A DNA stretch of 64,000 nucleotides from Devosia sp. Leaf420. Lineage in GTDB: Bacteria; Pseudomonadota; Alphaproteobacteria; Rhizobiales; Devosiaceae. Positions 51,771 through 63,128 of this stretch are shown here, piece by piece. Below the pieces are notes generated by a model that did not search any database, had not been told where the DNA came from, and saw nothing but the letters and a program-made list of their open reading frames with translations. The stretch is taken from positions 379,501 through 443,500 of the forward strand of contig NZ_LMQU01000010.1 in NCBI RefSeq assembly GCF_001425445.1, in the 5' to 3' direction. Each line of letters begins with the position of its first letter. Positions within the stretch are counted from its first letter, which is position 1. Position numbers and translations under genes: made by a program.

Positions 51771-54371
51771 GTGAGCGGCGAACGCTACAATCCGCGCGAA
51801 AGCGAACCGAAATGGCAAAAGATCTGGGACGACGCCAAAAGCTTCGTCACCGCCAATGACGATCCGCGCGAGTGCTATTATGTCCTCGAAATGTTCCCCT
51901 ATCCATCGGGGCGCATTCATATGGGCCATGTGCGCAACTATTCCATGGGCGACGTCGTCGCGCGCTATCATCGCGCCCGCGGCAAGAACGTCTTACACCC
52001 CATGGGCTGGGACGCTTTCGGCCTGCCGGCTGAAAATGCCGCCATCGAGCGCAAAACCCATCCGGGTTCCTGGACCTACCAGAATATCGAGGCGATGAAG
52101 GCGCAGCTCAAGTCGATGGGTCTCTCCATCGACTGGACGCGTGAAATCGCCACCTGCTCGCCCGACTATTATCAGCACCAGCAGTCGATGTTCATCGACA
52201 TGCTCGAGGCTGGGCTCGTCACGCGAAAATCCTCCAAGGTCAATTGGGACCCGGTGGACATGACCGTGCTCGCCAACGAACAGGTGATCGACGGCAAGGG
52301 CTGGCGCTCAGGCGCCCCTGTGGAACAGCGCGAGCTCACCCAGTGGTTCTTCAAGATTTCCGACTTTGCCGAAGACCTGCTCGAGGCGCTCGATACGCTG
52401 AACGATTGGCCGGAAAAAGTGCGTACCATGCAGCGCAACTGGATCGGCAAGTCACAGGGCCTGAGCTTCAATTTCACGGTGAAGGATGCGCCGCAGGGTT
52501 TTGAAACCCTGCCGGTTTTCACGACCCGCGCCGATACGATGCGCGGCCCGACCTTTGCCGCCATTGCGGCGGATCATCCGCTTTCGAAGCACTTGGCGGA
52601 AAGCAATCCGGCAATCGTTGACTTCATTGAAGCCTGCCATCGCATCGGCACGGCCCAGGAAGCCATCGATACCGCTGAAAAGCTCGGCTTTGACACCGGC
52701 CTCAAGGTCTTGCACCCGGCTGATCCGAGCTGGGAGCTGCCGCTCTACATCGCCAATTTCGTCTTGATGGACTACGGCACCGGCGCCATCATCGGCTGCC
52801 CGGCACATGATCAGCGCGACCTCGATTTTGCGCGCAAATATGATCTGCCCGTGCTCGACGTCTTCATGCCGCTCGATAGCGATACCCCTGTCGGCACCGA
52901 AGCTTTCGTGCCGCAAAAGACCGATAAGGTAAAATACGTCCGCTGGTTTGGCGAAGACGGCGCTGTCCTGACCAACGAAGAGGCCATGGCTAAAACCTTG
53001 GCCTTGTTCGAAGAAAACGGCTGGGGTACGGCCCAGACGCAATATCGCCTTCGCGACTGGGGCATTTCGCGCCAGCGCTATTGGGGCTGTCCTATCCCGG
53101 TGATTCATTGCGGAGTCTGCGGCACGATTCCTGTGCCCAAGAAAGACTTGCCGGTTAAACTCCCCGAAGACGTCACGTTCGACAAGCCGGGCAACGCCCT
53201 CGACCATCATCCGACCTGGAAGCATGTCCACTGCCACCAGTGCGGCGGCACGGCGCGGCGCGAAACCGACACCATGGACACCTTTGTCGATTCGTCCTGG
53301 TATTTTGCCCGCTTTACGGCCCCACACGCCGATACGCCGACTGTTCCCGCCGTCGCCAATCGCTGGCTGCCGGTCGATCAATATATCGGCGGCGTCGAGC
53401 ATGCGATTTTGCACCTGCTCTATTCGCGCTTCTTCACCCGCGCAATGAAAGCGACGGGCCATGTCGACCTGAGCGAACCATTCAAGGGCCTCTTCACCCA
53501 AGGCATGGTGACCCACGAGACCTATAAGTCGCAGACCGGCGAATGGGTGAACCCGACCGAAATTCTGATCGAAGCCACGGGCGATACACGCACCGCCAAG
53601 GATTTGAAGACCGGCGCACCGGTCACCATCGGCTCCGTCGAAAAGATGAGCAAATCCAAGAAGAACGTGGTCGATCCGGACGAAATCGTCGCGACCTATG
53701 GCGCTGATACCGCCCGCTGGTTCATGCTTTCGGACTCCCCGCCAGAGCGCGACGTGCAATGGACAGAGGCCGGCGTCGAAGGCGCCAGCCGCTTCCAGCA
53801 GCGCGTCTGGCGCTTGGTCAACGAGGCCATCGAACTCGATCAACGTGCAGCTGAATCCACAGCCACTGACGCCAAGGATGCGTTGGCGCTCCGCCGTGTG
53901 ATCCATCGCAGCGTCGATGGCATTGGCAAGGATATCGAAGGCCTGCGCTTCAACCGCGCTGTCGCCCAGATCTATGAACTGACCAATGCTTTGACCAAGA
54001 CCTTGCAAGGTCAGATCGGTCCAGAAACCCGCGCAGCCATCATGGAAGGCGCAGAAAAGCTGACCGTGCTGCTCTCGCCGATGATGCCGCATCTGGCCGA
54101 AACTTGCTGGGAAGCGCTCGGCAAGTATGGTCTCGTTGCCGACGCCAACTGGCCAGAGGTCGACGAGGCTATGCTGGTCGACGACACGGTCACCATGCCG
54201 ATCCAGGTCAATGGCAAGCGGCGCGCCGAAATCACCGTCGCCAAGGGCACGCCCGCAGCTGAAGTCGAACGTCTGGTCTTGTCGATGGACGAAATTGTCC
54301 GCATTCTCGAAGGCAAGGCACCGAAGAAAATCGTCGTGGTGCCGGACAGGATCGTCAATGTCGTTGTCTAG
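51771..54371 (+). CDS. leuS: Leucyl-tRNA synthetase
   Basis: An 866-residue class I synthetase: [14 protein letters not shown], the HIGH-type motif [18 protein letters not shown], a full editing domain, and KMSKS as [14 protein letters not shown] take the GTG at 51771 as start because AAGGACGAG lies just upstream and this gives the family length. The 3' end overlaps lptE by 14 bases. Confidence 0.97.
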   Translation: MSGERYNPRESEPKWQKIWDDAKSFVTANDDPRECYYVLEMFPYPSGRIHMGHVRNYSMGDVVARYHRARGKNVLHPMGWDAFGLPAENAAIERKTHPGSWTYQNIEAMKAQLKSMGLSIDWTREIATCSPDYYQHQQSMFIDMLEAGLVTRKSSKVNWDPVDMTVLANEQVIDGKGWRSGAPVEQRELTQWFFKISDFAEDLLEALDTLNDWPEKVRTMQRNWIGKSQGLSFNFTVKDAPQGFETLPVFTTRADTMRGPTFAAIAADHPLSKHLAESNPAIVDFIEACHRIGTAQEAIDTAEKLGFDTGLKVLHPADPSWELPLYIANFVLMDYGTGAIIGCPAHDQRDLDFARKYDLPVLDVFMPLDSDTPVGTEAFVPQKTDKVKYVRWFGEDGAVLTNEEAMAKTLALFEENGWGTAQTQYRLRDWGISRQRYWGCPIPVIHCGVCGTIPVPKKDLPVKLPEDVTFDKPGNALDHHPTWKHVHCHQCGGTARRETDTMDTFVDSSWYFARFTAPHADTPTVPAVANRWLPVDQYIGGVEHAILHLLYSRFFTRAMKATGHVDLSEPFKGLFTQGMVTHETYKSQTGEWVNPTEILIEATGDTRTAKDLKTGAPVTIGSVEKMSKSKKNVVDPDEIVATYGADTARWFMLSDSPPERDVQWTEAGVEGASRFQQRVWRLVNEAIELDQRAAESTATDAKDALALRRVIHRSVDGIGKDIEGLRFNRAVAQIYELTNALTKTLQGQIGPETRAAIMEGAEKLTVLLSPMMPHLAETCWEALGKYGLVADANWPEVDEAMLVDDTVTMPIQVNGKRRAEITVAKGTPAAEVERLVLSMDEIVRILEGKAPKKIVVVPDRIVNVVV

Positions 54372-54861
54372 GCTGAAGCGCCTCGCCCTCATCATGCCCC
54401 TGGCCCTTGTTTCCGCGGGCCTGGGCGCCTGTTCGTTCCAGCCGGTCTATTCGGGCCGGCTGGCCGAGAACCCCCAGCTCCAGCTCGCCTACGCCAAGCC
54501 AGCAACGCGGCTCGAACAGGTGGTCTATCAGGAACTATCGCTTCGCCTCGGCGAAACCACGACGCCGACCGTGCCCCTCGTGACGCTCTCGGTTTCGGGT
54601 TCGGTGTCGGCGCCCTATCTCAGCGCGACGACCAATCCCAATACCCCCTACGAAGCCACGGTGACCGCCACGGCAACGATTACTGCCAGGGATGGGGGCA
54701 GCGACAAGCCAATCAGCATTACCCGCACGGCCAAGGCGCAGCTGACCCATAGTGGCCAGGTGCTTGCCGATACGCAGGCCGATCAGGAGGCGCAGGAACG
54801 CGCCGCCCGCGCCGCCGCCGAATCGCTACGCCTTGCCATTTTGGCAGCGCTTGCGGGCTGA
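54358..54861 (+). CDS. lptE: LPS-assembly lipoprotein LptE
   Basis: A 167-residue outer-membrane lipoprotein that plugs LptD for lipopolysaccharide insertion. A signal peptide ends in the lipobox LGAC (Cys near residue 26), followed by FQPVYSG, a frequent alphaproteobacterial LptE opening. The leuS-lptE-holA order supports the call. It overlaps leuS, and its stop overlaps holA as TGATG. Confidence 0.92.
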   Translation: MSLSRLKRLALIMPLALVSAGLGACSFQPVYSGRLAENPQLQLAYAKPATRLEQVVYQELSLRLGETTTPTVPLVTLSVSGSVSAPYLSATTNPNTPYEATVTATATITARDGGSDKPISITRTAKAQLTHSGQVLADTQADQEAQERAARAAAESLRLAILAALAG

Positions 54862-55883
54862 TGACTGCGCTTAAGGCACATGAGGTTCAGCGTTTTCTTG
54901 CGCGGCCAGACCTGACGGAGGGCATTTTTCTCGCCTATGGCCCCGATGGCGGCCTTGTGCGGGAAACAGCCCAGCGTCTGATCCGCTATCTTGCTGGTGA
55001 CGACATCGCTTCGGCCGATGTCATTACCTTTGATGGGCCAGAACTGGACGCCGAACCCGGCCGGTTGATTACCGAGGCGCGCAGCGCCTCGCTTTTTGGC
55101 GGCAAACGCATCCTTCGTGTTCGCAGCGCCGGTAAAAGCCTTGTCATGCCCCTCACCGAGCTGCGCGACGATCCCGGCGGCACGGCGATCGTCCTCGAAG
55201 GTGGCAATCTTGCCCCGCGCGACGCGCTTCGGGCGCTGGTCGAGGCTGCCAAGATGGGTCGCGCCCTGCCCTGCTATCCCGATACCGATGAAACGCTCAC
55301 CAATCTCATGCGTGAGAATTTCAACCAGGCTGGTATCCGGATCGATTCCGATGTCATTCCCACTCTGCGCGAAATTCTTGGCAATGATCGCGAAATTACG
55401 CGCCGCGAGCTAGAAAAGCTGACCTTTTTCGCTGCGACAACCAAAACGCTGACCCGCGAAGATGTGCTGACGCTGTGCGCCGACAATGGCGCCTTGGCGA
55501 TCGATGCCATTTTGGACGCAACAGGCGGCGGCCACGCCGAAAAGCTGGAATTGGCGCTCAACCGGGCGCTGACAAGCGCAGTCAATCCGCAGCAGCTTCT
55601 CGCCATGCTGACCAACCACTTTGCCAACTTGCGCCGCTGGCGCGTGGATGTCGATGCGGGTAAGCCGCCGCGCGCCGTGCTCGAAGCCGTGAAACCCAAG
55701 CCCCACTTTTCGCGGATCGGTCAGCTCGAACAGCAATTGCGGATCTGGACAGACCCAGCTCTGGCCATTGCATCCGAACGGCTGCTGCAGGCGACGAGCG
55801 ACAGTCGTAGGAAGCCTGCCTTGGCCACTGCCATCTTACACCGGACGACCCTAGCCCTCTGCATGATGGCAGCGCAGCACTGA
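54861..55883 (+). CDS. holA: DNA polymerase III subunit delta
   Basis: The 340-residue clamp-loader subunit that opens the beta clamp. FLAYGPDGGLVRETAQRLI at the start, ITEARSASLFGGKRILRVRSAGK, GNDREITRRELEKLTFF and a C-terminal helical domain match HolA. Last gene of leuS-lptE-holA, convergent with parB. Confidence 0.95.
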   Translation: MTALKAHEVQRFLARPDLTEGIFLAYGPDGGLVRETAQRLIRYLAGDDIASADVITFDGPELDAEPGRLITEARSASLFGGKRILRVRSAGKSLVMPLTELRDDPGGTAIVLEGGNLAPRDALRALVEAAKMGRALPCYPDTDETLTNLMRENFNQAGIRIDSDVIPTLREILGNDREITRRELEKLTFFAATTKTLTREDVLTLCADNGALAIDAILDATGGGHAEKLELALNRALTSAVNPQQLLAMLTNHFANLRRWRVDVDAGKPPRAVLEAVKPKPHFSRIGQLEQQLRIWTDPALAIASERLLQATSDSRRKPALATAILHRTTLALCMMAAQH

Positions 55884-55888
55884 ACAAC

Positions 55889-55915
55889 AAAAAAACGCCT
55901 CTGCTTCGCAGAGGC
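55889..55915 (-). terminator. Terminator between parB and holA
   Basis: GCCTCTG and CAGAGGC form the stem; on the minus strand it is followed by GTTTTTTTG, so it ends the parB transcript. Confidence 0.88.
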
Positions 55916-55942
55916 CAGCTAGCTCAAAATCCGATTAGCGAA

Positions 55943-56818
55943 CTAATTATGTTGCCCGGTCAACTTGTGGCAAAGGGCATCGAGCTGTTCCAAGGTCTTG
56001 TAACGGATCTCGACCCGCCCACCGCGCTCGGAGTGATTGAGCGAAACGGAAAGACCCAAGACATCGGCAAGCCGGCGTTCAAGCGCCACAGTATCGGCAT
56101 CGCGCGTCGGCTCGGCGATCGGCGCCTTGCGAACAGGTGCCTCGCGCTGCTGGCTCAGGGCTTCAGCTTCGCGCACGGAAAGACCCCGATCGACGATCTG
56201 GCGCGCCAGGCCCGATGGATCCTCGACCGTGATAAGGGTGCGCGCATGGCCGGCGGTGAGCGTGCCGCTAGACACCATGCCTCGAACATCCTCAGGCAGC
56301 TTAAGGAGGCGCAGAGTGTTGGCCACATGCGAGCGGCTCTTGCCGATCACCTGCGCCAGATCCTGCTGCGTATAGTCGAACTGCTCGATTAACTGGCCAT
56401 AGCCCATGGCTTCTTCGAGCGGATTGAGATCAGCGCGCTGGACGTTTTCGATGATGGCGAGTTCGAGCGCTTCCTTGTCATCCACCTCGCGCACGATTAC
56501 CGGGACGTCGTGCAGCCCGGCCTTTTGAGCTGCACGCCAGCGACGCTCGCCCGCGATCAGTTCGAAAATATTGGGATCATCAGTAGGGCGAACAAGCAAA
56601 GGCGACATCACGCCTTTTTCACGGATCGAATTGGTCAGCTCTTCGAGTTGGCCTGGGTCGAAGGTGCGTCGCGGATTTGCCCGATTGGCAATAATGAAAT
56701 CAACCGGCAAGCGCTTGCCGCTCGACCCGCTTTCGGTGACCCGCGCGGGTTCCATGGAATGCATATCGCCGATAAGTGCTGCGAGCCCGCGGCCAAGACG
56801 AGTGGGTTTGTCAGTCAT
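55943..56818 (-). CDS. parB: Chromosome partitioning protein ParB
   Basis: A 291-residue CTP-dependent clamp protein that loads at parS: RLGRGLAALIGD at the start, the CTPase/ParB-N motif LIAGERRWRAAQKAG, the helix-turn-helix TQQDLAQVIGKSRSHVANTLRLLKLP, and a C-terminal dimerisation helix. The second ATG (56818) has GGAG at proper spacing. It follows parA and lies within a few kb of four parS sites. Confidence 0.97.
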   Translation of the reverse strand: MTDKPTRLGRGLAALIGDMHSMEPARVTESGSSGKRLPVDFIIANRANPRRTFDPGQLEELTNSIREKGVMSPLLVRPTDDPNIFELIAGERRWRAAQKAGLHDVPVIVREVDDKEALELAIIENVQRADLNPLEEAMGYGQLIEQFDYTQQDLAQVIGKSRSHVANTLRLLKLPEDVRGMVSSGTLTAGHARTLITVEDPSGLARQIVDRGLSVREAEALSQQREAPVRKAPIAEPTRDADTVALERRLADVLGLSVSLNHSERGGRVEIRYKTLEQLDALCHKLTGQHN

Positions 56819-56827
56819 CATGGGCTC

Positions 56828-57628
56828 CTAGGCAGCAACCAGCCGGCGTTCGCGGCGAATTACTTCGGTGGCTAAGCGCAAATAGGCTTGACTACCCGCG
56901 CATTTAAGATCGTAAAGCAACGCCGGCTTCCCATAAGATGGCGCCTCGCTCAGGCGCACATTGCGCGGAATCACGGTATCGTAGACCAACTCGCCCATTT
57001 CGCTGCGCACGTCGGCGAGAACCTGTTCGGATAGATTATTGCGTTTGTCGAACATCGTCATGACGACGCCCTGGATAGACAAACGTGGATTGAGCGTGGA
57101 CCGGATCTGCTCGATGGTCTGCAAAAGCTGGCTCAATCCTTCGAGGGCAAAAAACTCGCACTGCAGCGGCACAAGCACAGCATCTGCGGCGACCAAGGAA
57201 TTGATCGTAAGAAGATTGAGCGACGGCGGGCAGTCGATCAGAATATAGCTCACCGCCTGATCGTTGATCCGGAGATCGCCGAGCTGTTTGAAAGCATCGC
57301 GGAGCTTAAAGGCGCGGTCGCCCTGCCCTGCAATGGTCAACTCGACGCCCAAAAGGTCCATCGTCGACGGAACAATGGCGACATTGGGCACGCTCGTCAT
57401 GATCGCCGCCTGCGTCACCGTGGCTTCGCCTACCAAGACGTCATAAGCGGAGATTTCACGATCCGTTCGCGAAATACCAAGACCCGTCGAGGCATTGCCT
57501 TGCGGGTCGAGATCGACAATCAGCACACGTTCGCCAATAGCCGCAAGAGCGGTCGCAAGATTGATAGCAGTCGTCGTTTTACCGACGCCACCTTTTTGAT
57601 TGGCCAGAGTCAGGATTCGGGGTGCCAA
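56828..57628 (-). CDS. parA: Chromosome partitioning ATPase ParA
   Basis: A 266-residue deviant-Walker ATPase: LANQKGGVGKTTTAINLATALA, DLDPQGNASTGLGI and YILIDCPPSLNLLT. With ParB it segregates origins. The start is a TTG at 57628 with GGAGG at ideal 6-base spacing; no ATG precedes the conserved N-terminus. Part of mnmG-rsmG-parA-parB. Confidence 0.97.
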   Translation of the reverse strand: MAPRILTLANQKGGVGKTTTAINLATALAAIGERVLIVDLDPQGNASTGLGISRTDREISAYDVLVGEATVTQAAIMTSVPNVAIVPSTMDLLGVELTIAGQGDRAFKLRDAFKQLGDLRINDQAVSYILIDCPPSLNLLTINSLVAADAVLVPLQCEFFALEGLSQLLQTIEQIRSTLNPRLSIQGVVMTMFDKRNNLSEQVLADVRSEMGELVYDTVIPRNVRLSEAPSYGKPALLYDLKCAGSQAYLRLATEVIRRERRLVAA

Positions 57629-57649
57629 GAAAGGCCTCCACTTTTGCCG

Positions 57650-58297
57650 CTAAGACGCTGATTTTCTTCGAAGATTCGTGATCGTCAGGATCACGCCGCC
57701 GGGATCAGTGTCACTCTTGTTTACTACCACGTTATGGTGCCAATGCGCACCCGAATCCTGGAGTTCTTCAACATGTTCCCGGCCCTTGTGGAGCAAGGCC
57801 CTTGTTTTTGCAGCGAAAAATGGTTCGATCCACTCGCACAATTGCGGCATTGCAGCGAGGGCGCGCGACGTGATGACATCAGGAGCGGGTGTTTCACGTG
57901 AATCAATCTGATCGCTGCGCTGCCCAATAACTGTCACGGCCAGTCCCAACTCACGCACAACAGTGCGCAAGAAGCTAACCTTTCGAGCAGTCGGTTCAAT
58001 CAGGACGAAAGAGCGCTCCGTCCCCTTTGAGGCAATCGCGAGAGGAAGAGCGGGGAAGCCGCCACCACTCCCAAGGTCCAAGAAGCTCCTATCTTCGTCC
58101 TTAAGCAGCGTCGTAACCTGCAGGCTGTCGGCAAAATGGCGCTCCCAAATCGAGCTCAACGTTTCACGTGAAACAAGATTCTGAATCGGCTGCCACTTCT
58201 TGAGCAGCGCTGCATAGATTTCCAAGTCCTTGCCAACTGCGTCGAGTGGTCTTGAGAAATGGCCAGCATATGGGGCTATGGTAGCATAGTCAGCCAT
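57650..58297 (-). CDS. rsmG: 16S rRNA (guanine527-N7)-methyltransferase
   Basis: A 215-residue SAM enzyme acting on G527 of 16S rRNA: IWERHFADSLQ, the SAM motif FLDLGSGGGFPALPLAI and ITSRALAAMPQLCEWIEPFF. Its ATG overlaps the mnmG stop (TGATG). Two parS sites lie inside the coding sequence. Confidence 0.96.
   Translation of the reverse strand: MADYATIAPYAGHFSRPLDAVGKDLEIYAALLKKWQPIQNLVSRETLSSIWERHFADSLQVTTLLKDEDRSFLDLGSGGGFPALPLAIASKGTERSFVLIEPTARKVSFLRTVVRELGLAVTVIGQRSDQIDSRETPAPDVITSRALAAMPQLCEWIEPFFAAKTRALLHKGREHVEELQDSGAHWHHNVVVNKSDTDPGGVILTITNLRRKSAS
57890..57905. other. parS site within rsmG
   Basis: TGTTTCACGTGAATCA differs from the consensus TGTTTCACGTGAAACA at one base. It is the ParB loading site for the partition complex. 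Confidence 0.85.
58160..58175. other. parS site within rsmG
   Basis: CGTTTCACGTGAAACA differs from the parS consensus only at the first base. It lies 270 bases from the preceding site. Confidence 0.85.
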
Positions 58298-60159
58298 CAG
58301 CTAGCTTTCCGGAAATCACCGCGACGCAGAACAGCCAAAAGGAGTGTCACTGCGGCGGGCGTCATCCCGTCCATAGTCTGGGCCTGAGCGATCGTTTGCG
58401 GACGGAATTGGCTCAGTTTCTGACGCAGCTCCATCGACAGCCCCGGAATCGCATTATAGTCCATGTCATCCGGAATGTGACGCGTCTCGTCGCGCCGCAT
58501 GCTTTCAATATCCGCCTGCTGCCGGTCGAGATAGACAGCATATTGTGCATCAATTCCAAGCTGCTCTCGCACGGCCTCCGGAACATCTGAAAGTTCCGGC
58601 CAGAGTCTCACGATATCGTCCCAGCCCAGATCGGGATAAGACAAAATCTCGAACGCCGAACGCCTCTTGCCGTCTTCGTTGATGGGAATGCCAGCCTTGC
58701 GCGCCTGGCTCGGCGAGGCAACTGACTCGTGCAATTTCTTTCGGCCTGCCGTCAGCGCAGCTAGCTTTGTCTCAAAGAGGTCTTCGCGAACCTCTGTGAC
58801 CAAGCCCTTTTCCATGCCCTGGGGAGTCAACCGCTGATCGGCGTTATCAGCGCGCAGATGTAGCCTGAACTCTGCGCGCGAGGTGAACATCCGGTAGGGT
58901 TCGGTAACACCACGTGTTACCAGATCATCGATCATCACGCCGAGATAGCTATCGGTACGCGAGAGGACAAAGACTTCCTGACCGGATGCAGCCAAAGCCG
59001 CGTTGGCGCCAGCGAGAAGGCCCTGCGCGCCGGCTTCTTCATATCCCGTCGTGCCGTTGATCTGACCCGCAAGATAAAGCCCAGGCTGGCGCTTGACCTC
59101 AAGGGTAGGCCGCAAGTCGCGCGGATCAACGTAGTCATATTCGATCGCATAGCCGGGCCGAACAATCCTAACGTTTTCAAGGCCAGGCATCGAGCGAAGG
59201 AAAGCGTCTTGGACATCCGCGGGTAGCGAGGTGCTGAGCCCGTTCGGATAGACCGTATTCTCTTCGAGGCCCTCGGGCTCGAGGAAAATCTGATGGCTAT
59301 CGCGATCGGCAAAGCGCACAATTTTGTCTTCGATCGATGGGCAATAACGCGGGCCGCGCGATTGGATCCGGCCGGAGTACATCGCTGAACGATGCAGATT
59401 GTCCGAGATGATCCGATGCGTTTCGCTCGTCGTCCTCGTGATGTGGCACGACACCTGCGGTGTAGTAATCGCAGTGGTCAGCGCCGAGAATGCCTCTGGT
59501 GGATTATCGCCAGGCTGTTCTTCCAAGACACTGTAATCAATCGATGTTTTATCAAGGCGCGCCGGTGTACCCGTCTTTAAGCGGCCAAGCTGCAGGCCAA
59601 GATCTTCGAGTCGCGTCGAAAGCCCGAGCACGGGCTTTTCCCCAACTCGGCCAGCGGGAACCGTTTCTTCACCACGATGAATAAGACCACGCAGGAAAGT
59701 GCCGGTCGTCAGCACGACTGCCTTTGCGGAAAACCGGCGACCATCGAGCAGCACTGCGCCAGAGATGACACCATCTGTGACTGCTAGATCATCGACCTCA
59801 CCCTCGATAACGTCAAGGTTTGGCTGGGCCGTTATCGCAGCCTGCATGGCGTTGCGATAGAGCTTGCGATCTGCCTGTGCTCGTGGCCCGCGCACAGCGG
59901 GGCCTTTTCGACGGTTCAGCACGCGAAATTGGATGCCGGCTTCGTCAGCCACGCGGCCCATTAGGCCATCAAGCGCATCGATCTCCCGGACCAGGTGGCC
60001 TTTACCAAGCCCGCCAATAGCTGGGTTGCAACTCATTTCGCCGATGGTTGCAAAGCGATGAGTGATAAGGGCCGTGGGAACACCAAGCCGCGCCGATGCT
60101 GCCGCGGCTTCGCACCCGGCATGACCTCCGCCAACGATTATGACAGCATAGTCCGTCAT
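58297..60159 (-). CDS. mnmG: tRNA uridine 5-carboxymethylaminomethyl enzyme MnmG (GidA)
   Basis: A 620-residue FAD protein that, with MnmE, modifies wobble uridine 34. FAD motif [48 protein letters not shown] and [17 protein letters not shown] are typical. Its stop overlaps the rsmG start. It lies in the classical origin-proximal mnmE-mnmG-rsmG-parAB order. Confidence 0.98.
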   Translation of the reverse strand: MTDYAVIIVGGGHAGCEAAAASARLGVPTALITHRFATIGEMSCNPAIGGLGKGHLVREIDALDGLMGRVADEAGIQFRVLNRRKGPAVRGPRAQADRKLYRNAMQAAITAQPNLDVIEGEVDDLAVTDGVISGAVLLDGRRFSAKAVVLTTGTFLRGLIHRGEETVPAGRVGEKPVLGLSTRLEDLGLQLGRLKTGTPARLDKTSIDYSVLEEQPGDNPPEAFSALTTAITTPQVSCHITRTTSETHRIISDNLHRSAMYSGRIQSRGPRYCPSIEDKIVRFADRDSHQIFLEPEGLEENTVYPNGLSTSLPADVQDAFLRSMPGLENVRIVRPGYAIEYDYVDPRDLRPTLEVKRQPGLYLAGQINGTTGYEEAGAQGLLAGANAALAASGQEVFVLSRTDSYLGVMIDDLVTRGVTEPYRMFTSRAEFRLHLRADNADQRLTPQGMEKGLVTEVREDLFETKLAALTAGRKKLHESVASPSQARKAGIPINEDGKRRSAFEILSYPDLGWDDIVRLWPELSDVPEAVREQLGIDAQYAVYLDRQQADIESMRRDETRHIPDDMDYNAIPGLSMELRQKLSQFRPQTIAQAQTMDGMTPAAVTLLLAVLRRGDFRKAS

Positions 60160-60261
60160 GGCCTGTCCTTAATACCTCTAAGCGCCGAATGGCTTCCGAG
60201 GCAATGTATGGTGATTGAAGCCGTCTTAGCGAGTTTTGGTCTTCTTGAGAACCAAAACTGT

Positions 60262-60277
60262 TGTTTCACGTGAATCA
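60262..60277. other. parS site between mnmG and mnmE
   Basis: TGTTTCACGTGAATCA, one mismatch to consensus. Confidence 0.85.
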
Positions 60278-60302
60278 CGAGATGGTGGCAGGCCGCCGCA
60301 AG

Positions 60303-60318
60303 TGTTTCACGTGAATCA
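60303..60318. other. parS site at the mnmE stop codon
   Basis: TGTTTCACGTGAATCA again; its last three bases are the complement of the mnmE TGA stop. It lies 41 bases from the preceding identical site. Confidence 0.85.
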
Positions 60319-61608
60319 TTTTCCAATACAAAAGCTGGAAAACAAGCGGTCGAGTACCTGCTCTGCATCAACACGACCAATAAGCCGCTCCAAGGCCTGT
60401 GATGCGTGTCGCAACGACTCGGCTGCGAGTTCCCAATCAGCCAGCCCAGCTTTGGCTTGAAAAAGGGCATCAATAGCGTTCTGTAGGCCAAGGCGGTCGC
60501 GTTCATGGCTAACAAGCGCTGGTTCGCTGCCTGCCAGCCCTTCGCCAATATCCCTCAGACGCGTGATGAGCGCGTCTAGCCCTAGGTTCGTCTCGGTCGA
60601 AACGGTCAGATCAAATCCGGTTTTTTCAGCAAGATCTGCTTTCGTACCGATTGTAACGACTTGGGCCGATGTTTCGGGCTTTAGGGTGTCGTCGACATCT
60701 GGCGCTACAAGCCATAACAGGATGTCGGCAGCGGCAATTGCCATCTCGGCGCGACGAATACCCTCAGCTTCTGCCTTGCTTTCCGTGTCCCGCAAACCGG
60801 CCAGGTCGAGCAGGATAAACAGCTGCCCTCCGATATCGAGCGGAACTTCGCGCACATCGCGGGTTGTGCCCGCTTCATCGGAGACGATGGCGACATCGGA
60901 TTTTGAAAGAGCGTTGATGAGGCTGGATTTCCCAGCATTTGGCGCCCCAGCAAGCGCCACACGAATTCCCTCGCGCACAATGCGGCCGCTGCTAACGCTG
61001 GCCAAGGTAACTTCAATCGAGTTTTTCAACCCTGACAGTTCATCGTGAAAGCTCTCTGGCAGATCATCAGCAACATCACCTTCATCGGAGAAGTCGAGGC
61101 GTGCTTCAATTTCAGCGCGAAGATTGAGCAGCGTCTCACGCCAGGCCTCGACCGTCGCAGTTAGTCGACCGTCATACCGAGCGAGAGCTTGTTGCCTCTG
61201 CTTCTCTGTCTCCGCGCCAAGCAGATCGCCGAGGCCTTCGATAGCTATGAGGTCGAGTTTACCGTTTTCAAATGCCCGTCGCGTGAATTCTCCCGGCTCG
61301 GCGAGGCGAAGACCGAAGTCACCAAGGGTGCGCAATATGGCCTTTACACCGGCAGGAGATCCGTGGACCTGAAACTCCACACAGTCCTCGCCGGTAAAAC
61401 TATTTGGCCCCGGAAACCAGGCAACGAGACCATGATCAAGCTGCCGATCAGCGCCAATCTTGCGCAAGGCCAGCGTTCTTGGCTTGGGTAGATCGCCGGT
61501 CATAAAAAGCAGCGCCTCCCGAGCTTTTGGGCCCGAGAGGCGGATGACGGCAACGCCGGATGGCAGGGCGCCCGAAGACAGCGCCATGATCGTATCGCCG
61601 GCCAGCAT
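60316..61608 (-). CDS. mnmE: tRNA modification GTPase MnmE
   Basis: A 430-residue partner of MnmG: DTIMALSSGALPSGVAVIRLSG, then the G domain with GAPNAGKSSLINAL, DEAGTTRDVREV, DLAGLRDT and TKAD, ending in the catalytic FCIGK with its Cys. All GTPase motifs are intact. The start at 61608 lies 8 bases after the rho stop. Confidence 0.97.
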   Translation of the reverse strand: MLAGDTIMALSSGALPSGVAVIRLSGPKAREALLFMTGDLPKPRTLALRKIGADRQLDHGLVAWFPGPNSFTGEDCVEFQVHGSPAGVKAILRTLGDFGLRLAEPGEFTRRAFENGKLDLIAIEGLGDLLGAETEKQRQQALARYDGRLTATVEAWRETLLNLRAEIEARLDFSDEGDVADDLPESFHDELSGLKNSIEVTLASVSSGRIVREGIRVALAGAPNAGKSSLINALSKSDVAIVSDEAGTTRDVREVPLDIGGQLFILLDLAGLRDTESKAEAEGIRRAEMAIAAADILLWLVAPDVDDTLKPETSAQVVTIGTKADLAEKTGFDLTVSTETNLGLDALITRLRDIGEGLAGSEPALVSHERDRLGLQNAIDALFQAKAGLADWELAAESLRHASQALERLIGRVDAEQVLDRLFSSFCIGK

Positions 61609-61615
61609 TTTGAGA

Positions 61616-62881
61616 TCAGGTATTCATCGAATCGAAGAAATCCGAATTGGTCTTGGTCTGGCGGACCTTGTCCATGAGGAATTCCATGGCGTCGATCGTG
61701 CCCATCGGATTGAGAATACGGCGCAACACATACATCTTCTTGAGGATGTCCGTCTCGACCAGCAGTTCTTCCTTACGCGTGCCCGACTTGGTGATGTCGA
61801 GCGCTGGGAAGATACGCTTATCTGCGACCTTGCGGTCGAGGATGATTTCCGAGTTACCAGTGCCCTTGAATTCTTCGAAGATCACTTCGTCCATGCGCGA
61901 GCCGGTATCGATCAGCGCCGTAGAAATGATTGTGAGAGAGCCGCCGTCTTCGATATTGCGTGCTGCGCCGAAGAAACGCTTTGGACGCTGCAGAGCATTG
62001 GCGTCGACACCACCGGTGAGCACCTTGCCGGAGCTTGGCACCACTGTGTTGTAAGCGCGGCCAAGACGGGTGATCGAATCGAGCAGAATGACCACGTCGC
62101 GCTTGTGTTCAACGAGACGCTTGGCCTTTTCGATCACCATTTCCGCCACTTGCACGTGGCGCGATGCTGGTTCGTCAAAGGTCGACGAAATGACTTCACC
62201 GCGCACCGAGCGCTGCATATCGGTCACTTCCTCTGGACGCTCGTCGATCAGCAGAACGATGAGATAACATTCGGGGTGGTTCGTCGCGATCGATTGTGCA
62301 ATATTTTGCAACAATACGGTCTTACCAGTACGCGGCGGCGCAACAATCAGAGCGCGCTGGCCCTTGCCGAGCGGAGCTACCAAATCCAGCAAGCGCGCAG
62401 AACGATCCTTCAGCGTCGGATCGGGCATCTCCATGCGGAGGCGTTCTTCGGGATAGAGCGGGGTGAGATTGTCGAAGTTGACCTTGTGGCGAATTGCCTC
62501 TGGATCTTCGAAATTGATGGTGCTGACTTTAAGCAGCGCAAAGTAGCGCTCGCCTTCCTTGGGAGAGCGAATTTCGCCCTCGACCGTGTCGCCGGTCCGC
62601 AGACCAAAACGTCGAATTTGGCTCGGGCTGACATAGATGTCATCAGGGCCGGGAAGATAATTGGCATCGGGAGAGCGCAGGAAGCCAAAGCCGTCAGGCA
62701 AGACCTCGACCACACCTTCGCCGACAATGTCGATGTCCTGGGATGCCAATTCCTTGAGAATGGCGAACATCAACTCTTGCTTGCGCATAGTCGAAGCATT
62801 CTCGACTTCGAGTTCTTCGGCGAACGCCAGCAATTCGGCCGGGGATTTGGCCTTGAGCTCGCTGAGCTTGATATTCTGCAT
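61616..62881 (-). CDS. rho: Transcription termination factor Rho
   Basis: A 421-residue hexameric helicase: [21 protein letters not shown] (N-terminal domain), the RNA-binding [11 protein letters not shown], Walker [11 protein letters not shown] and [16 protein letters not shown]. The ATG at 62881 gives the usual length; 20 codons upstream are open but not conserved. Confidence 0.97.
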   Translation of the reverse strand: MQNIKLSELKAKSPAELLAFAEELEVENASTMRKQELMFAILKELASQDIDIVGEGVVEVLPDGFGFLRSPDANYLPGPDDIYVSPSQIRRFGLRTGDTVEGEIRSPKEGERYFALLKVSTINFEDPEAIRHKVNFDNLTPLYPEERLRMEMPDPTLKDRSARLLDLVAPLGKGQRALIVAPPRTGKTVLLQNIAQSIATNHPECYLIVLLIDERPEEVTDMQRSVRGEVISSTFDEPASRHVQVAEMVIEKAKRLVEHKRDVVILLDSITRLGRAYNTVVPSSGKVLTGGVDANALQRPKRFFGAARNIEDGGSLTIISTALIDTGSRMDEVIFEEFKGTGNSEIILDRKVADKRIFPALDITKSGTRKEELLVETDILKKMYVLRRILNPMGTIDAMEFLMDKVRQTKTNSDFFDSMNT

Positions 62882-63057
62882 GGATGCGATGGACCCTTGG
62901 GGTAAATCGTAGAGGAGAGTTTTTATTTTGGGGGAGAGCACCGCGCGTTACCGGAATCGGCCGCGCCTTAGGAGGGATGCGTTGCGATCCATGTAGCGCG
63001 ATCCAAAGCGGGTTTCAAGGTGGAAGCCAAGCCGCAGCGAGAATTTTGCGGCCTGGT

Positions 63058-63073
63058 GGATTCACGTGAAACG
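63058..63073. other. Degenerate parS-like site between rho and hemJ
   Basis: GGATTCACGTGAAACG has three mismatches to parS but keeps the TTCACGTGAA centre. Bases 3-16 are identical to the site at 46156-46171. Confidence 0.5.
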
Positions 63074-63128
63074 CCGCGCCGCCAATCATTGGGATGAGCC
63101 CAATGGCAACGATACGGCCCAAAAGGCA

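Noticed and set aside
52452..54395. Long minus-strand frame opposite leuS
   Set aside because: Antisense shadow of leuS; no domain, and it covers the conserved synthetase.
61460..62905. 481-codon plus-strand frame opposite rho
   Set aside because: Shadow of rho; no conserved motif.
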